From: Bradyrhizobium sp. 21
Lineage (GTDB): Bacteria; Pseudomonadota; Alphaproteobacteria; Rhizobiales; Xanthobacteraceae
Assembly: GCF_023073335.1 (NCBI RefSeq)
Contig: NZ_JADPJG010000035.1
Coordinates: forward strand, 819,739 to 883,738
DNA length: 64,000 bases
Reading direction: 5' to 3'
Every line of letters starts with the position of its first letter. Position 1 is the stretch's first letter. A program made the translations under genes and the position numbers. The notes under the pieces are model-generated. The model was not told where the DNA came from. It made no database searches and saw only the letters and a list, made by a program, of their open reading frames with translations. Positions 8,538 through 17,056 of the stretch are shown piece after piece.

Positions 8538-10199
8538 ATGGCGCAAGTGCGTGCGAAGCTGTGGGTCTTGCTCCTGGGTACGGCGGCCGCGCTGGGCGCG
8601 AACTCCGCTTCGGCGGCGATGCTGGCCGGGGACGCCGACACCGTCTGCAAGGGCCTCGTCGGCGGCACTGACGCCGTGAAGATCGATTCGGCGAATTTGC
8701 TGGCGCCGTCGCAACTGACTGTTGCCGAACGCGGGCCCACGCCGTCGGGGCGCGTCACGCCCGCCAATCCCGGTTTCTGCAAGGTGCTCGGCCATATCGA
8801 TCCCACCGATCCCAAGGCGCCGCCGATCAAATTCCAGGTCAACTTGCCCGTCGAATGGAACGGCCGCTCGCTGCAATATGGCGGCGGCGGATTCAACGGC
8901 GTGCTGATCACGGGTCTGGCGCTGCCGCCGGCCTATCCCTTCGATAAGCCGTCGCCGCTCGCGCGCGGCTTTGTCACTTACGGCACCGATTCCGGTCACG
9001 AGACCAGGCAGGGCGAGCCGCCGCAGGTCTTCGCGCTGAATGACGAAGCCTTCGAGAACTTCGCCCATCGCGCCTACAAGAAGGTGCGCGACGCCGCCGT
9101 TGGGCTGATGCAGCGCGCCTACGGCAAGACGCCGGAAAAAATGTACTTCATGGGCTCGTCCGAAGGCGGCCGCGAAGGCCTGACCATGGCGCAGCGCTAT
9201 CCCGACGATTTCGACGGCATTTTTGCCCGCGTGCCCGTGATCAACTGGGTCGGCTTGCAGCATGCCGGCACCCGCTCGGGGCTCGCGACCATGGGTGAAG
9301 GCTGGATCAATCCGGCGCAGGTGAAGCTCGTCGGCGACGCCGTGCGGGCCGCTTGCGACAAGGCCGACGGCTCCGATGACTTGCTGGTGCAAAATCCTGT
9401 CGCCTGCAAGGCAGCGTTCAAGGTCGAAACGCTGCGCTGCGCCGCCGGCCAGAGCGGAGATCAGTGCCTCGCCGACGCACAGATCAAGGCGATCGATACC
9501 CTGCATGCGACCTACAAATTCCCGTTCACGCTCGCCAATGGCCTTGACGACTATCCCGGCTGGGGCGTGTCAGGCGAGGACACGCCGGCGGTCGGGCCGA
9601 CCGGCGGCTGGGTCGCGTGGTGGCTCGGCACGGCGCCGCCCGCGCAGCCGCCTGCGCCCAACAACGGCATCGCCTGGATCTACGGCGCCGGCGGCATCCA
9701 ATATGTGTTCGCGCGCGATCCCAAGCTCGACGTCACCACGTACAAGGTGGAGGACCACAAGGCGCGGCTGCTCGAAGTGTCGAAGTTGATGGATTCGACC
9801 GACCCCGATCTCAGCCGCTTCCGCGCCCGCGGCGGCCGGCTGATCATGCTCGAGCACATGGCCGACTACGCGCAGAGCCCCTATGCCGGCATCCGCTATT
9901 TCGAGAGCGTCGAGCGCAAGCTCGGCAAGGCCGAGACTGCCGAATTCGCGCGGCTCTACACCGCGCCCGGCGTCGACCATGTCGGCTCCGGCGCGCCGGC
10001 CAATGTCGACATGCTGAGCGCGCTGGTCGACTGGGTCGAGAACGGCAAGGCGCCCGGCGACCTCGAAGTCACTGAGCAGAAGGTCGAGGCGCCGTCGTTT
10101 GCGGCGCTCCGCACGCTGCCGCTGTGCCGCTGGCCGGCCTGGCCGCATTACAAGCAGGGATCGGTGGCGGAAGCATCGAGCTTTACTTGCGCGCCGTAG
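8538..10199 (+). CDS. Secreted tannase/feruloyl esterase family protein
   Basis: This 553-aa protein has a signal peptide (about residues 1-28, ending SASAAM) and belongs to the tannase/feruloyl esterase family of alpha/beta hydrolases. The nucleophile elbow is GSSEGGRE at about residue 206. Several paired cysteines (DTVCKG, GFCKV, CDK, CKAAF, LRCAAGQSGDQC, LPLCRW, SFTCAP) suggest disulfides, in line with export. Family members cleave ester bonds in gallates, ferulates or mono(2-hydroxyethyl) terephthalate; the substrate is not clear here. A strong RBS (GGGGGGAAACG) precedes the ATG. The gene is convergent with the downstream AAA+ gene, leaving only 25 bases between them. Confidence 0.88.
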   Translation: MAQVRAKLWVLLLGTAAALGANSASAAMLAGDADTVCKGLVGGTDAVKIDSANLLAPSQLTVAERGPTPSGRVTPANPGFCKVLGHIDPTDPKAPPIKFQVNLPVEWNGRSLQYGGGGFNGVLITGLALPPAYPFDKPSPLARGFVTYGTDSGHETRQGEPPQVFALNDEAFENFAHRAYKKVRDAAVGLMQRAYGKTPEKMYFMGSSEGGREGLTMAQRYPDDFDGIFARVPVINWVGLQHAGTRSGLATMGEGWINPAQVKLVGDAVRAACDKADGSDDLLVQNPVACKAAFKVETLRCAAGQSGDQCLADAQIKAIDTLHATYKFPFTLANGLDDYPGWGVSGEDTPAVGPTGGWVAWWLGTAPPAQPPAPNNGIAWIYGAGGIQYVFARDPKLDVTTYKVEDHKARLLEVSKLMDSTDPDLSRFRARGGRLIMLEHMADYAQSPYAGIRYFESVERKLGKAETAEFARLYTAPGVDHVGSGAPANVDMLSALVDWVENGKAPGDLEVTEQKVEAPSFAALRTLPLCRWPAWPHYKQGSVAEASSFTCAP

Positions 10200-10224
10200 C
10201 AGGTGCGCTACGTCAGACGAAGCG

Positions 10225-11943
10225 TCAGCCGATAGCCATCGCCTGCGCGCCGCCGAGGAGCTGCGCGTTGAGCCGACCGCCGGAGAACAGCATGTCGTCA
10301 AGCGCCTCGTCGATATCGGCGGAGATCACGGAGTTGCCGCCGTCCCGCGCGATGCTTCCTTGCGCCAGCCGTCGCATCAACTCCTTGATGAAGGCACAAC
10401 TCGTACCTTCGCTGCGCCGCCCCGCCTCGGCGACGACGGCTTCGTCGAGCGGCAGTCCCTTGCCGTAGAGCCGGACCAGCTTGCCGCGGCCAGTCTCGTC
10501 AGGGAGCGGCACTTCGATCGCCTGATCGATGCGACCCGGGCGACCGGCGAGGGCACCCTCGAGGTCCTCCGGACGGTTGGTGGTCAGGACGAACAGGATG
10601 TCCGCATCCTCCTTCAGTCCGTCCATCTCGTTGAGCAGCTTGTTCAGCATGGATTCCTCGCACGGTCCCATGTCATCGCGGTCGCGGGCGATGAGATCGA
10701 CGTCCTCGATCACCACCATCGACGGCTGGAGCAATCGCGCCAGACTCATATAAGCGCCGAGAAGGCCGATCTGCTCGGCGGTGATGATCAGCGTCGTATG
10801 CCGGGGCAAATGTGTTGCGAGATAGCGGATCGTGTGGGTCTTACCTGTGCCCGGCGGTCCGTACAGCAAAATGCCCTTGCGTGTCGACTGGCCAAGCCGG
10901 CGCAATTGATCGCGGATGCCGACGAAATTCAGCACGTTGCGATCGAGCAGGCGCAAGGTCTGCTCCGGCAGGATCACCTCGTTGCGCGCGACCGGCGGCA
11001 ATCGATGCACGGTGATCCCGCGCGAGCGCCCGCGATAGTCGGCGTCGGCATCGAGCGACAGGATCTTGCCGCGATAGGTCCGCGCGGTTTGCACGGCCTC
11101 TTCCAGTTCGCCGAAGCATTGCTGGGTGAGAGCCGCGCCGGAGGAACCTGTCGGCACCAGGATCTCGATCCGAATTCCGGGCTCGCGGCTGTATTCGCGG
11201 TGAGCGCAGAGCAAAACCGCATAGCGCAGACCATCCTGCTCGCAAAGCCATAGCCCGTTATCCAGACACTTGATCGGGCTCTTCTCGCCTATGTCGACGT
11301 CAGAATACTGCAGCGGGGCAATCGCGACCGCATAGCGGCCGTCCTTGAGAAGCCGCGAAATCGAGAGCGTTTCGTAGCGCTGCTCCTCGCTCAGCCCGAA
11401 CAATCTGATGGCTTTGTCGAAGAGCCGATCGATCGCCGACTGGACATCGACCCGCATGTGGCCGGGAAATTGGCGGATCGTGGTCACGAGCTTGCTGCGC
11501 GCGGTGCTGGCAAAGTGCCAATCAAGGACGTCGCAGGCATAGTCGAATTCTTCTTCCCGTTCGTCGGCCTTGCTTTCGGCGGCCTGATTGCAATCGCTGC
11601 ACAGCCAGATGGTGCGGCTCCCGATCCGCACGCTTACCTGCCCCTCGGGCTTTTCGCAAAGCTCGCAAACGGTCTTGATTGCCTCGATCGTGATCTGCAG
11701 GTCGTGGCCTTCCATGGAAATGCGTTGTTGTGCAGATTTCAACAAGGCATCGGCGACAGCTTGCGGGTAAGGCCCGCAAACCGCCTTGTCCTTCTGCTCG
11801 ATCTGGGTGATCAGCGCGGCCGCCTCGCGCTCCGACTTGCCGAAGACCTGACGGAGCAGATCGACCACGAATTGGTCCGGCGTATCGTCGTCATTATGAA
11901 TGATGAGTTGGGTCGGCTGGTTCTCTCCACGCATACTATCCAT
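10225..11943 (-). CDS. ClpS-like / C4 zinc finger / AAA+ ATPase fusion
   Basis: The 572-aa protein is a three-part fusion. Residues 8-90 look like the adaptor ClpS, with HNDDDTP at 16-22 and the AVCGPY element at 54-59. A C4 zinc finger follows (C93, C96, C115, C118), similar to the one of ClpX. After about 200 residues without a clear domain comes a classical AAA+ module with Walker A GPPGTGKT at 362-369, Walker B VIEDVD at 411-416 and the arginine finger RPGRID at 468-473. In ClpS a histidine binds the substrate N-terminus; the aligned residue here is E49. The ATG at 11943 is preceded by GGAGA and is preferred to upstream in-frame codons. It may act as a self-contained substrate-selecting unfoldase. 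No peptidase gene is nearby. Confidence 0.85.
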   Translation of the reverse strand: MDSMRGENQPTQLIIHNDDDTPDQFVVDLLRQVFGKSEREAAALITQIEQKDKAVCGPYPQAVADALLKSAQQRISMEGHDLQITIEAIKTVCELCEKPEGQVSVRIGSRTIWLCSDCNQAAESKADEREEEFDYACDVLDWHFASTARSKLVTTIRQFPGHMRVDVQSAIDRLFDKAIRLFGLSEEQRYETLSISRLLKDGRYAVAIAPLQYSDVDIGEKSPIKCLDNGLWLCEQDGLRYAVLLCAHREYSREPGIRIEILVPTGSSGAALTQQCFGELEEAVQTARTYRGKILSLDADADYRGRSRGITVHRLPPVARNEVILPEQTLRLLDRNVLNFVGIRDQLRRLGQSTRKGILLYGPPGTGKTHTIRYLATHLPRHTTLIITAEQIGLLGAYMSLARLLQPSMVVIEDVDLIARDRDDMGPCEESMLNKLLNEMDGLKEDADILFVLTTNRPEDLEGALAGRPGRIDQAIEVPLPDETGRGKLVRLYGKGLPLDEAVVAEAGRRSEGTSCAFIKELMRRLAQGSIARDGGNSVISADIDEALDDMLFSGGRLNAQLLGGAQAMAIG

Positions 11944-11992
11944 CACGAAAGATCTCCGAGACAATCTATGATTGAAGAGAACAAATAAGGAA

Positions 11993-12026
11993 CACAAAAG
12001 AAGACGGCCGTCAAGCATAACGGCCG
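11993..12026 (-). terminator. Rho-independent terminator of the emrAB operon
   Basis: On the minus strand CGGCCGT, an 8-base loop and ACGGCCG (12026 down to 12005) form a 7-bp stem followed by the T-rich run TCTTCTTTTGTG. It lies 29 bases past the emrB stop and before the AAA+ gene, separating the two transcripts. Confidence 0.65.
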
Positions 12027-12054
12027 CGACAAATTTCAATGGATGGGCGAAGCC

Positions 12055-13656
12055 CTAATGCGCCGGCCCGCCTCCCGCCTTCACCCTCCGCGTCAGCAGC
12101 ACCGCGATTGCGGCGATCACCAGCACCGCGCCGATCACGGCAAAGGCGTCGGAATAGCCCATCACCAGCGCCTGGCGCTTCACGGTCTTGCCGAGTGCGA
12201 TGATGGCCTGCTCGCGCGCGGCGTTGGGATCAGGCATGCCGTGGGCGACGAAATAGTCCGTCATCTGCGCGATGCGGGAGCGGACCTCCTCGCGGCCGAG
12301 CGTGACCGACTGGCCGATGATGTTGGAGTGGAACTGCTCGCGCTTGGTGATGATGGTGGCGAGCGTTGCCGTGCCGATCGCGCCGCCGAGATTGCGGAAC
12401 ATGTTGCTGATGCCGGAGGCCGCGGCCGCATCCTGCGGCGCGATGCCGCCCGTCAGCACCGAGGTCAGCGGGGTCAGCACCATGGCTTGTCCCACGGCGC
12501 GCACGATGTTCGGAATCCAGAGCTGGTCGCCCGCGTAGTCCGGCGACATCGCCGTGTTCATGAAACAGCTATAGGCAAAGATCAGAAGGCCGGTGATCGC
12601 GATGTAGCGCGTGTCGAAGCGCTGCATCAGTTTCGGGATCAGCGGGATCAGCACGAGCTGGGGCAGGCCGGTCCAGGCCAGCACGTTGCCGATCTGCTCG
12701 GCATTGTAGCCCTGCGCCTGGCCGAGATAGGCCGGCAGCATATAGACAGAGCCGAACAGCGCGAAGCCGACCATCGTCATCGCGAGAGTGCCGAAGCCGA
12801 AATTGCGTTGCGTCAGCAGGCGCAGCCGGATCAGCGGCTTCTCGATCGACAATTCGATCGCGACGAACAGCGTCAGGCTGACGGTCGCGATGATCGCCAG
12901 CTTGACGATGAAGGGCGAGGAGAACCAGTCGTCCTTGTTGCCTTCCTCGAGCACGGCCTGCAGGGCCGACAGCCCGATCGCCATGGTGACGATGCCGGCC
13001 CAGTCGCCTTCCTTCAAAAGGCCAAGCTGCATCTTCTGCCGTTCCAGCGTCAGAGAGAGCGCGGCCACCATCACGGCGGTAGGGATCACGTTGACAAAGA
13101 AGATGGTGCGCCAACCGTAGTTTTCGGTGAGATAGCCGCCGATGGTCGGGCCGATCGCGGGGGCAAAGGTGACGGACAGCGCGAAGATCGCCAGCCCGAC
13201 CGGCTGCTGCGGCTTCGGCAGCTTGGTCAGGACCAGCGTGAACGCCATCGGGATCAGCACGCCGCCGGCAAAGCCCTGCAGGCCGCGCATCGCGATCATC
13301 GACGGCAGATCATGGGTGAAGGCGCAGGCGACCGAGAACGCCGCGAACAATGTCGCGCTCGCCAGCATGTAGCGGCGGAACGAGAACACGCGGCTCATGT
13401 AATCGGTCAGCGGGATCACGATGATCTCGCCGATCAAATACGACGTCGAGATCCAGGAGCCGTTGTCGGCGCCGGTGCCGATGCCACCCTCGATGTTGGC
13501 CAGCGAGGCATTGGTGATCTGGATGTTCAGGATGGCCATGAACGAGCCGATCATGGCGGCGAGCACGGCGATCCAGACGGCGGCGCTCGCGCGGTTGGAA
13601 TCCGCGAGTGGACGATCAGATGTTGCGGACGTCGGCAACGAGAGGCTGTTTGACAT
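12055..13656 (-). CDS. emrB: Multidrug efflux MFS transporter, DHA2/EmrB family
   Basis: The 533-aa inner-membrane protein has 14 predicted helices and the DHA2 signature ITNASLANIEGGIG in helix 1, with GWRTIFFVN after helix 5 and the motif GPTIGGYLTENYGW in helix 5. It would export hydrophobic compounds by proton exchange through the adaptor encoded just upstream and an outer-membrane TolC-type channel, which is not in the window. ATG 13656 is chosen because GGAGGA lies 7 bases upstream; the frame is open further but has no family homology. The start overlaps the end of emrA by 41 bases, so translation is probably coupled. Confidence 0.92.
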   Translation of the reverse strand: MSNSLSLPTSATSDRPLADSNRASAAVWIAVLAAMIGSFMAILNIQITNASLANIEGGIGTGADNGSWISTSYLIGEIIVIPLTDYMSRVFSFRRYMLASATLFAAFSVACAFTHDLPSMIAMRGLQGFAGGVLIPMAFTLVLTKLPKPQQPVGLAIFALSVTFAPAIGPTIGGYLTENYGWRTIFFVNVIPTAVMVAALSLTLERQKMQLGLLKEGDWAGIVTMAIGLSALQAVLEEGNKDDWFSSPFIVKLAIIATVSLTLFVAIELSIEKPLIRLRLLTQRNFGFGTLAMTMVGFALFGSVYMLPAYLGQAQGYNAEQIGNVLAWTGLPQLVLIPLIPKLMQRFDTRYIAITGLLIFAYSCFMNTAMSPDYAGDQLWIPNIVRAVGQAMVLTPLTSVLTGGIAPQDAAAASGISNMFRNLGGAIGTATLATIITKREQFHSNIIGQSVTLGREEVRSRIAQMTDYFVAHGMPDPNAAREQAIIALGKTVKRQALVMGYSDAFAVIGAVLVIAAIAVLLTRRVKAGGGPAH

Positions 13657-14872
13657 GGCACGATCCTCCGGAAACCAGCTTTGCCGTGGGGGTTGTCTTG
13701 GATGTTGCCTTGCGTGCGGCCGCGTTCGCGGTCCGCGCGGCTGAACGTGTTGCAATCGTCGGGATCACGGACATGCCGGGCCGGAGCGCAATCGCGGGTC
13801 CATGCTCGGCGTCGAGCGCGATCTTGACGGGGATGCGCTGCACCACCTTGGTGAAATTGCCGGTGGCGTTGTCCGGCGGCAGCAGCGCGAATTCCTGGCC
13901 GCTGGCCGGCGCGATGGAATCGACGCGCCCGTGCACGATCTGGCCGGGGAACATGTCGACCTCGATATCGACGGTCTGACCGGGTTGAACGTGGGTGAGC
14001 TGCGTTTCCTTGAAATTGGCGACGACATAGGCGCCATCAGTCGGCACGATCGACATCAATTGCGTGCCCGCCTGCACGAACTGGCCGATGCGCAAGGAGC
14101 GGTTGCCGACGACACCGTCGATCGGGGAGACCACGGTGGTGTAGCCGAGGTTCAGTTCGGTCTGATGCTGCACGGCCTCGGTGCGTGCCGCCGCCGCCTG
14201 TGCCTGCACGATCTCGGCCTTGAGCAGATCGACCTGCTTGAGAGCGGAGGTGAGGTTGGCGCTGTCGCGTTCGAGCGTCGCCTGCGCGGAGGCAATGCGC
14301 GACTGGGCCTGCTGCGCGTTCTGAAGGCTGCCCGATCCGGACGCGGCGAGATCGGTGTAGCGCTTGTTGTCCTGCGCGGCGAAAGTGAGATTAGCCTGAT
14401 CGACATCGAGCGTGGCGCGCGCGGCCTTGATCACCGCCTGCTGGACGTCGAGCTGGGCTTCCTTGCTGGCGATGGTCGCGTTCGCCGCCTGCACGTCGGC
14501 GCGGGCCTGGTCGAGCGCGACGCGGAAGTCGCGGTCGTCGATCCGGGCGAGCACCTGCCCGGCCTTCACATGCTCGTTATCGGCGACCAGAACCCGGTTG
14601 AGATAACCGCTGACCTTCGGCGCAATGGTGGTGTTGTCTGCCTTCACATAGGCGTCATCAGTGGAGACGAGGTACTGCCCGACGGTCCAGTAATCGTAGC
14701 CATACCAGCTCGCGCCGGCCAGCGCGACGAGCGCCGCCCCCGTCAGCAACAGCTTGCGAAGATTGAGCTTTTTTGCGCGAGCGGCGGTCGTCGCACCGGG
14801 CAGGATCCCGTCCAGCGCGCTCGCTGGAAGGGTGGTTTGGGTGGCAGCAGATGGGGTGGTGTGGACGGTCAT
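13616..14872 (-). CDS. emrA: HlyD/EmrA-family membrane fusion protein
   Basis: This 418-aa periplasmic adaptor has a cytoplasmic N-terminus, one transmembrane helix at about 47-66 (LLLTGAALVALAGASWYGYD), and a biotinyl-lipoyl half motif (VLVADNEHVKAGQVLARID). A long alpha-helical hairpin rich in Ala and Gln follows (about 130-230), then the second half motif (VVSPIDGVVGNRSLRIGQFV). It connects EmrB with an outer-membrane channel. The first gene of the leftward operon, it is divergent from a TetR regulator 91 bases away. The C-terminal tail of about 40 residues is Ala/Thr/Lys-rich and extends over the emrB start. Confidence 0.9.
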   Translation of the reverse strand: MTVHTTPSAATQTTLPASALDGILPGATTAARAKKLNLRKLLLTGAALVALAGASWYGYDYWTVGQYLVSTDDAYVKADNTTIAPKVSGYLNRVLVADNEHVKAGQVLARIDDRDFRVALDQARADVQAANATIASKEAQLDVQQAVIKAARATLDVDQANLTFAAQDNKRYTDLAASGSGSLQNAQQAQSRIASAQATLERDSANLTSALKQVDLLKAEIVQAQAAAARTEAVQHQTELNLGYTTVVSPIDGVVGNRSLRIGQFVQAGTQLMSIVPTDGAYVVANFKETQLTHVQPGQTVDIEVDMFPGQIVHGRVDSIAPASGQEFALLPPDNATGNFTKVVQRIPVKIALDAEHGPAIALRPGMSVIPTIATRSAARTANAAARKATSKTTPTAKLVSGGSCHVKQPLVADVRNI

Positions 14873-14929
14873 GGCCGGCTCCCCTGAATTAGGAAACTTG
14901 ATAATTTCCAAAATGAGGTTAGCTTTGGA

Positions 14930-14949
14930 ATTGTCAATGGAATGACAGT
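14930..14949. promoter_or_regulatory. Candidate TetR operator between emrA and its regulator
   Basis: ATTGTCA, six bases, then TGACAGT forms an inverted repeat matching at 6 of 7 positions. It lies 15 bases before the TetR start and 58 before emrA, where it could control both divergent promoters. The surrounding AT-rich segment (about 14885-14960) is a likely promoter region. Confidence 0.55.
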
Positions 14950-14963
14950 CATCATTTAAAGAC

Positions 14964-15623
14964 ATGGCTCAGGCAAAATCGGAACGGGAAGGCCGACCCC
15001 GGGGGCGTCCACCGGTGCGGAGCGACGAGGAAACGAGGCACATCGTCCTTGAGGCCGCGCGGCATACGTTCGCTATCGAAGGTTATGCCGCGACCAGCAC
15101 CGAAGAGCTGGCGCGTCGCGCCGGCATTTCCACCAAGACGCTGTATCGGCTGTTTCCCGGCAAGGCCGCGCTGTTCGAGGCGATGTGCGCCGATCGGCTG
15201 GAGCGGCTGCTGTCCGCCGTCGATCTCCAGGCCGGCGACGACGTCGATATCGAAACCGGCTTGCGCGCCGCGCTGCTCGCCTGCGCCGATCTCGGGCTCG
15301 ATCCGGAGGTCGTGGCGTTGCAGCGCATGGTGCTGCAGGAATCCGCTGCATTCCCCGAGCTCGCGGCGAACTTCTACAACAATGGCATCTCACGCACAGT
15401 CAGGGCGCTTGCCGGCTGGCTGCGGGTCCAGGTCAGGCGCAAGCGCATCGCCATCGGCGATGCGGAGGAAGTCGCCGGCATGCTGATCGGCATGGTCGCA
15501 TCTGCGCCGCAGCGCGCGGCGATCTATGGCGGCATGCCGCTGCCCTCACGCAAGGAGATCGAGCGCCGGGTGCGGACCTGCGCGGCGCTGTTCCTGGACG
15601 GTTGCCGCGCCGCGTCGGTCTAG
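14964..15623 (+). CDS. TetR/AcrR family regulator of the EmrAB pump
   Basis: The 219-aa protein has a basic N-terminal arm (REGRPRGRPPVRSDEETRH) and a TetR helix-turn-helix at about residues 20-65, with TSTEELARRAGISTKTLYRLFPGKAALF as the recognition part. The C-terminal domain fits the TetR_C family with several members linked to multidrug resistance. As it is divergent from emrAB and shares a candidate operator, it is most likely a local repressor lifted when the pump substrate binds. Confidence 0.88.
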   Translation: MAQAKSEREGRPRGRPPVRSDEETRHIVLEAARHTFAIEGYAATSTEELARRAGISTKTLYRLFPGKAALFEAMCADRLERLLSAVDLQAGDDVDIETGLRAALLACADLGLDPEVVALQRMVLQESAAFPELAANFYNNGISRTVRALAGWLRVQVRRKRIAIGDAEEVAGMLIGMVASAPQRAAIYGGMPLPSRKEIERRVRTCAALFLDGCRAASV

Positions 15624-15657
15624 CCCCCTCATTGACAACGTTCCCTGCCTCGCCTAA

Positions 15658-16146
15658 ATGCTTCGCATGCGAAATAAAGCGGCGGGCGCGAGGCGTCATC
15701 GGCTGATCTACCTGCTGAGCGTCGCGCAACGACGGTTGCAGCGCTGGATGGCGGCGCAGCCTTCGAGCGAGGTGACGCCGGCCCAGGCTGGACTCCTGTT
15801 CATCCTCGGCAAGCAGGACGGCGTCTTGATGGGCGAGGCGGGGGCGGCACTCGATCTGGGGCCGGCCGGCATTTCCGGCCTGGTCGATCGCACCGCAGCC
15901 GCCAAACTGATCGAGCGACGGGCCGATCGCGAGGACGGGCGCGCCTGGCGGGTCTTTCTAACACCGAAGGGCCGCACCGCGCTCGCACAGGCCAAGGCCA
16001 AGGCGGCAGAGGTCAACGCGGCGCTGACGGACGGATTTACCAGCGCGGAGATCGATATCGTCGCGCGCTGGCTGACGAGCATTCAAAACAAGTTTCCAAG
16101 AGAGCTTTCAAGAGATCTATCAAAAGAGCTTGTAAGAGATCTATAG
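15658..16146 (+). CDS. MarR family transcriptional regulator
   Basis: The 162-aa winged-helix protein has the MarR core at about residues 40-120, with ALDLGPAGISGLVDRTAAAKLIERRADREDGRAWR forming the recognition helix and wing. The gene starts 34 bases after the TetR gene and is followed 19 bases later by an enoyl-CoA hydratase, so it may control a small operon responding to aromatic or CoA-linked acids. Its last codons are made of an imperfect tandem repeat of about 20-25 bases (16101-16145), coding for repeated RELSRDLSKELVRDL; this tail is not part of the MarR fold. Confidence 0.87.
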   Translation: MLRMRNKAAGARRHRLIYLLSVAQRRLQRWMAAQPSSEVTPAQAGLLFILGKQDGVLMGEAGAALDLGPAGISGLVDRTAAAKLIERRADREDGRAWRVFLTPKGRTALAQAKAKAAEVNAALTDGFTSAEIDIVARWLTSIQNKFPRELSRDLSKELVRDL

Positions 16147-16165
16147 GAATAGAGGGAGCAGACCC

Positions 16166-16936
16166 ATGACAGAGCACGTCCGGACCGAGAACAACGGTGG
16201 TATCCTCACGCTGACGCTGGCGCGGCCCGACAAGAAGAACGCGCTGACGGATGCGATGTATGGCAAGCTCGCCGATGCAATCGAATCCGCCGAGTCCGAT
16301 CCGTCCGCCCGCGTGATCCTGATCCGCGGCGAGGGCGACATGTTCACCGCCGGCAACGACGTCGGCGAATTCGCGGCGGTCGCAGCGGGCAAGTCCGAAG
16401 GCAGCCGCAACGTCGTGCGCTTCATCCAGTCGCTGGCGCGCTGCACCCGGCCGTTGGTGGCCGCCGTGCAGGGCCGCGCCGTCGGCGTCGGCACCACGAT
16501 GCTCTTGCACTGCGACCTCGTCGTGCTCGCCGACAACGCGCAATTGTCGACGCCCTTCGTCAGTCTGGCGCTGGTGCCGGAGGCGGCGTCCAGCCTGCTG
16601 ATGCCGGCGCGCATCGGCTACGCCCGCGCCTACGAGATGTTCGCGCTGGGCGAGACGGTGCCGGCCAAATCGGCGCTGGAATGGGGTCTCGCCAACCGCG
16701 TGGTGCCGCTCGACAAGCTCGATGCTGAGGCGCTCGCGCTGGCGCAGCGTCTTGCCCGCCAGCCGGCCGGCGCGCTCACCGCCGCCAAGAAGTTGATGCG
16801 CAATGGCGAGGCTTTGGTCGCGCAGATGAATGCGGAGGGCGAACAGTTCGCGCAGCGCCTGCGAACCGCCGAAGCGCGTGAGGCGTTCACGGCGTTTGCG
16901 GAGCGTCGGCCGCCGGATTTCACCAAGGTTGCGTAG
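16166..16936 (+). CDS. Enoyl-CoA hydratase/isomerase family protein
   Basis: The 256-aa crotonase-fold protein has the oxyanion-hole segments GNDVGEFAAV (about 60-70) and AVQGRAVGVGTTMLLHCDLVV (about 95-116). The glutamate pair of classical hydratase ECH1 is not complete: the second is present in LVPEAASS, while the first position is V/G-rich. It could be a hydratase or an isomerase in fatty or aromatic acid breakdown. An RBS (AGGGAGCAG) precedes the ATG. It probably forms a unit with the MarR gene just upstream. Confidence 0.85.
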   Translation: MTEHVRTENNGGILTLTLARPDKKNALTDAMYGKLADAIESAESDPSARVILIRGEGDMFTAGNDVGEFAAVAAGKSEGSRNVVRFIQSLARCTRPLVAAVQGRAVGVGTTMLLHCDLVVLADNAQLSTPFVSLALVPEAASSLLMPARIGYARAYEMFALGETVPAKSALEWGLANRVVPLDKLDAEALALAQRLARQPAGALTAAKKLMRNGEALVAQMNAEGEQFAQRLRTAEAREAFTAFAERRPPDFTKVA

Positions 16937-17056
16937 GAAGATCGCGGGCCGCCTGAAAGCGTGCAGGCGGATCTGCTCCCATTCGATTGAAACCTTAACC
17001 AAACATTGGCATGTCGCGATGCAATGTGGCCCCTCCCGAGGCCCCCTTGTGACCCC

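Noticed and set aside
12043..13653. 536-codon plus-strand frame opposite emrB
   Set aside because: Its composition (runs of R, H, D, Q) is that of a mirror frame; the opposite strand codes an evident MFS transporter.
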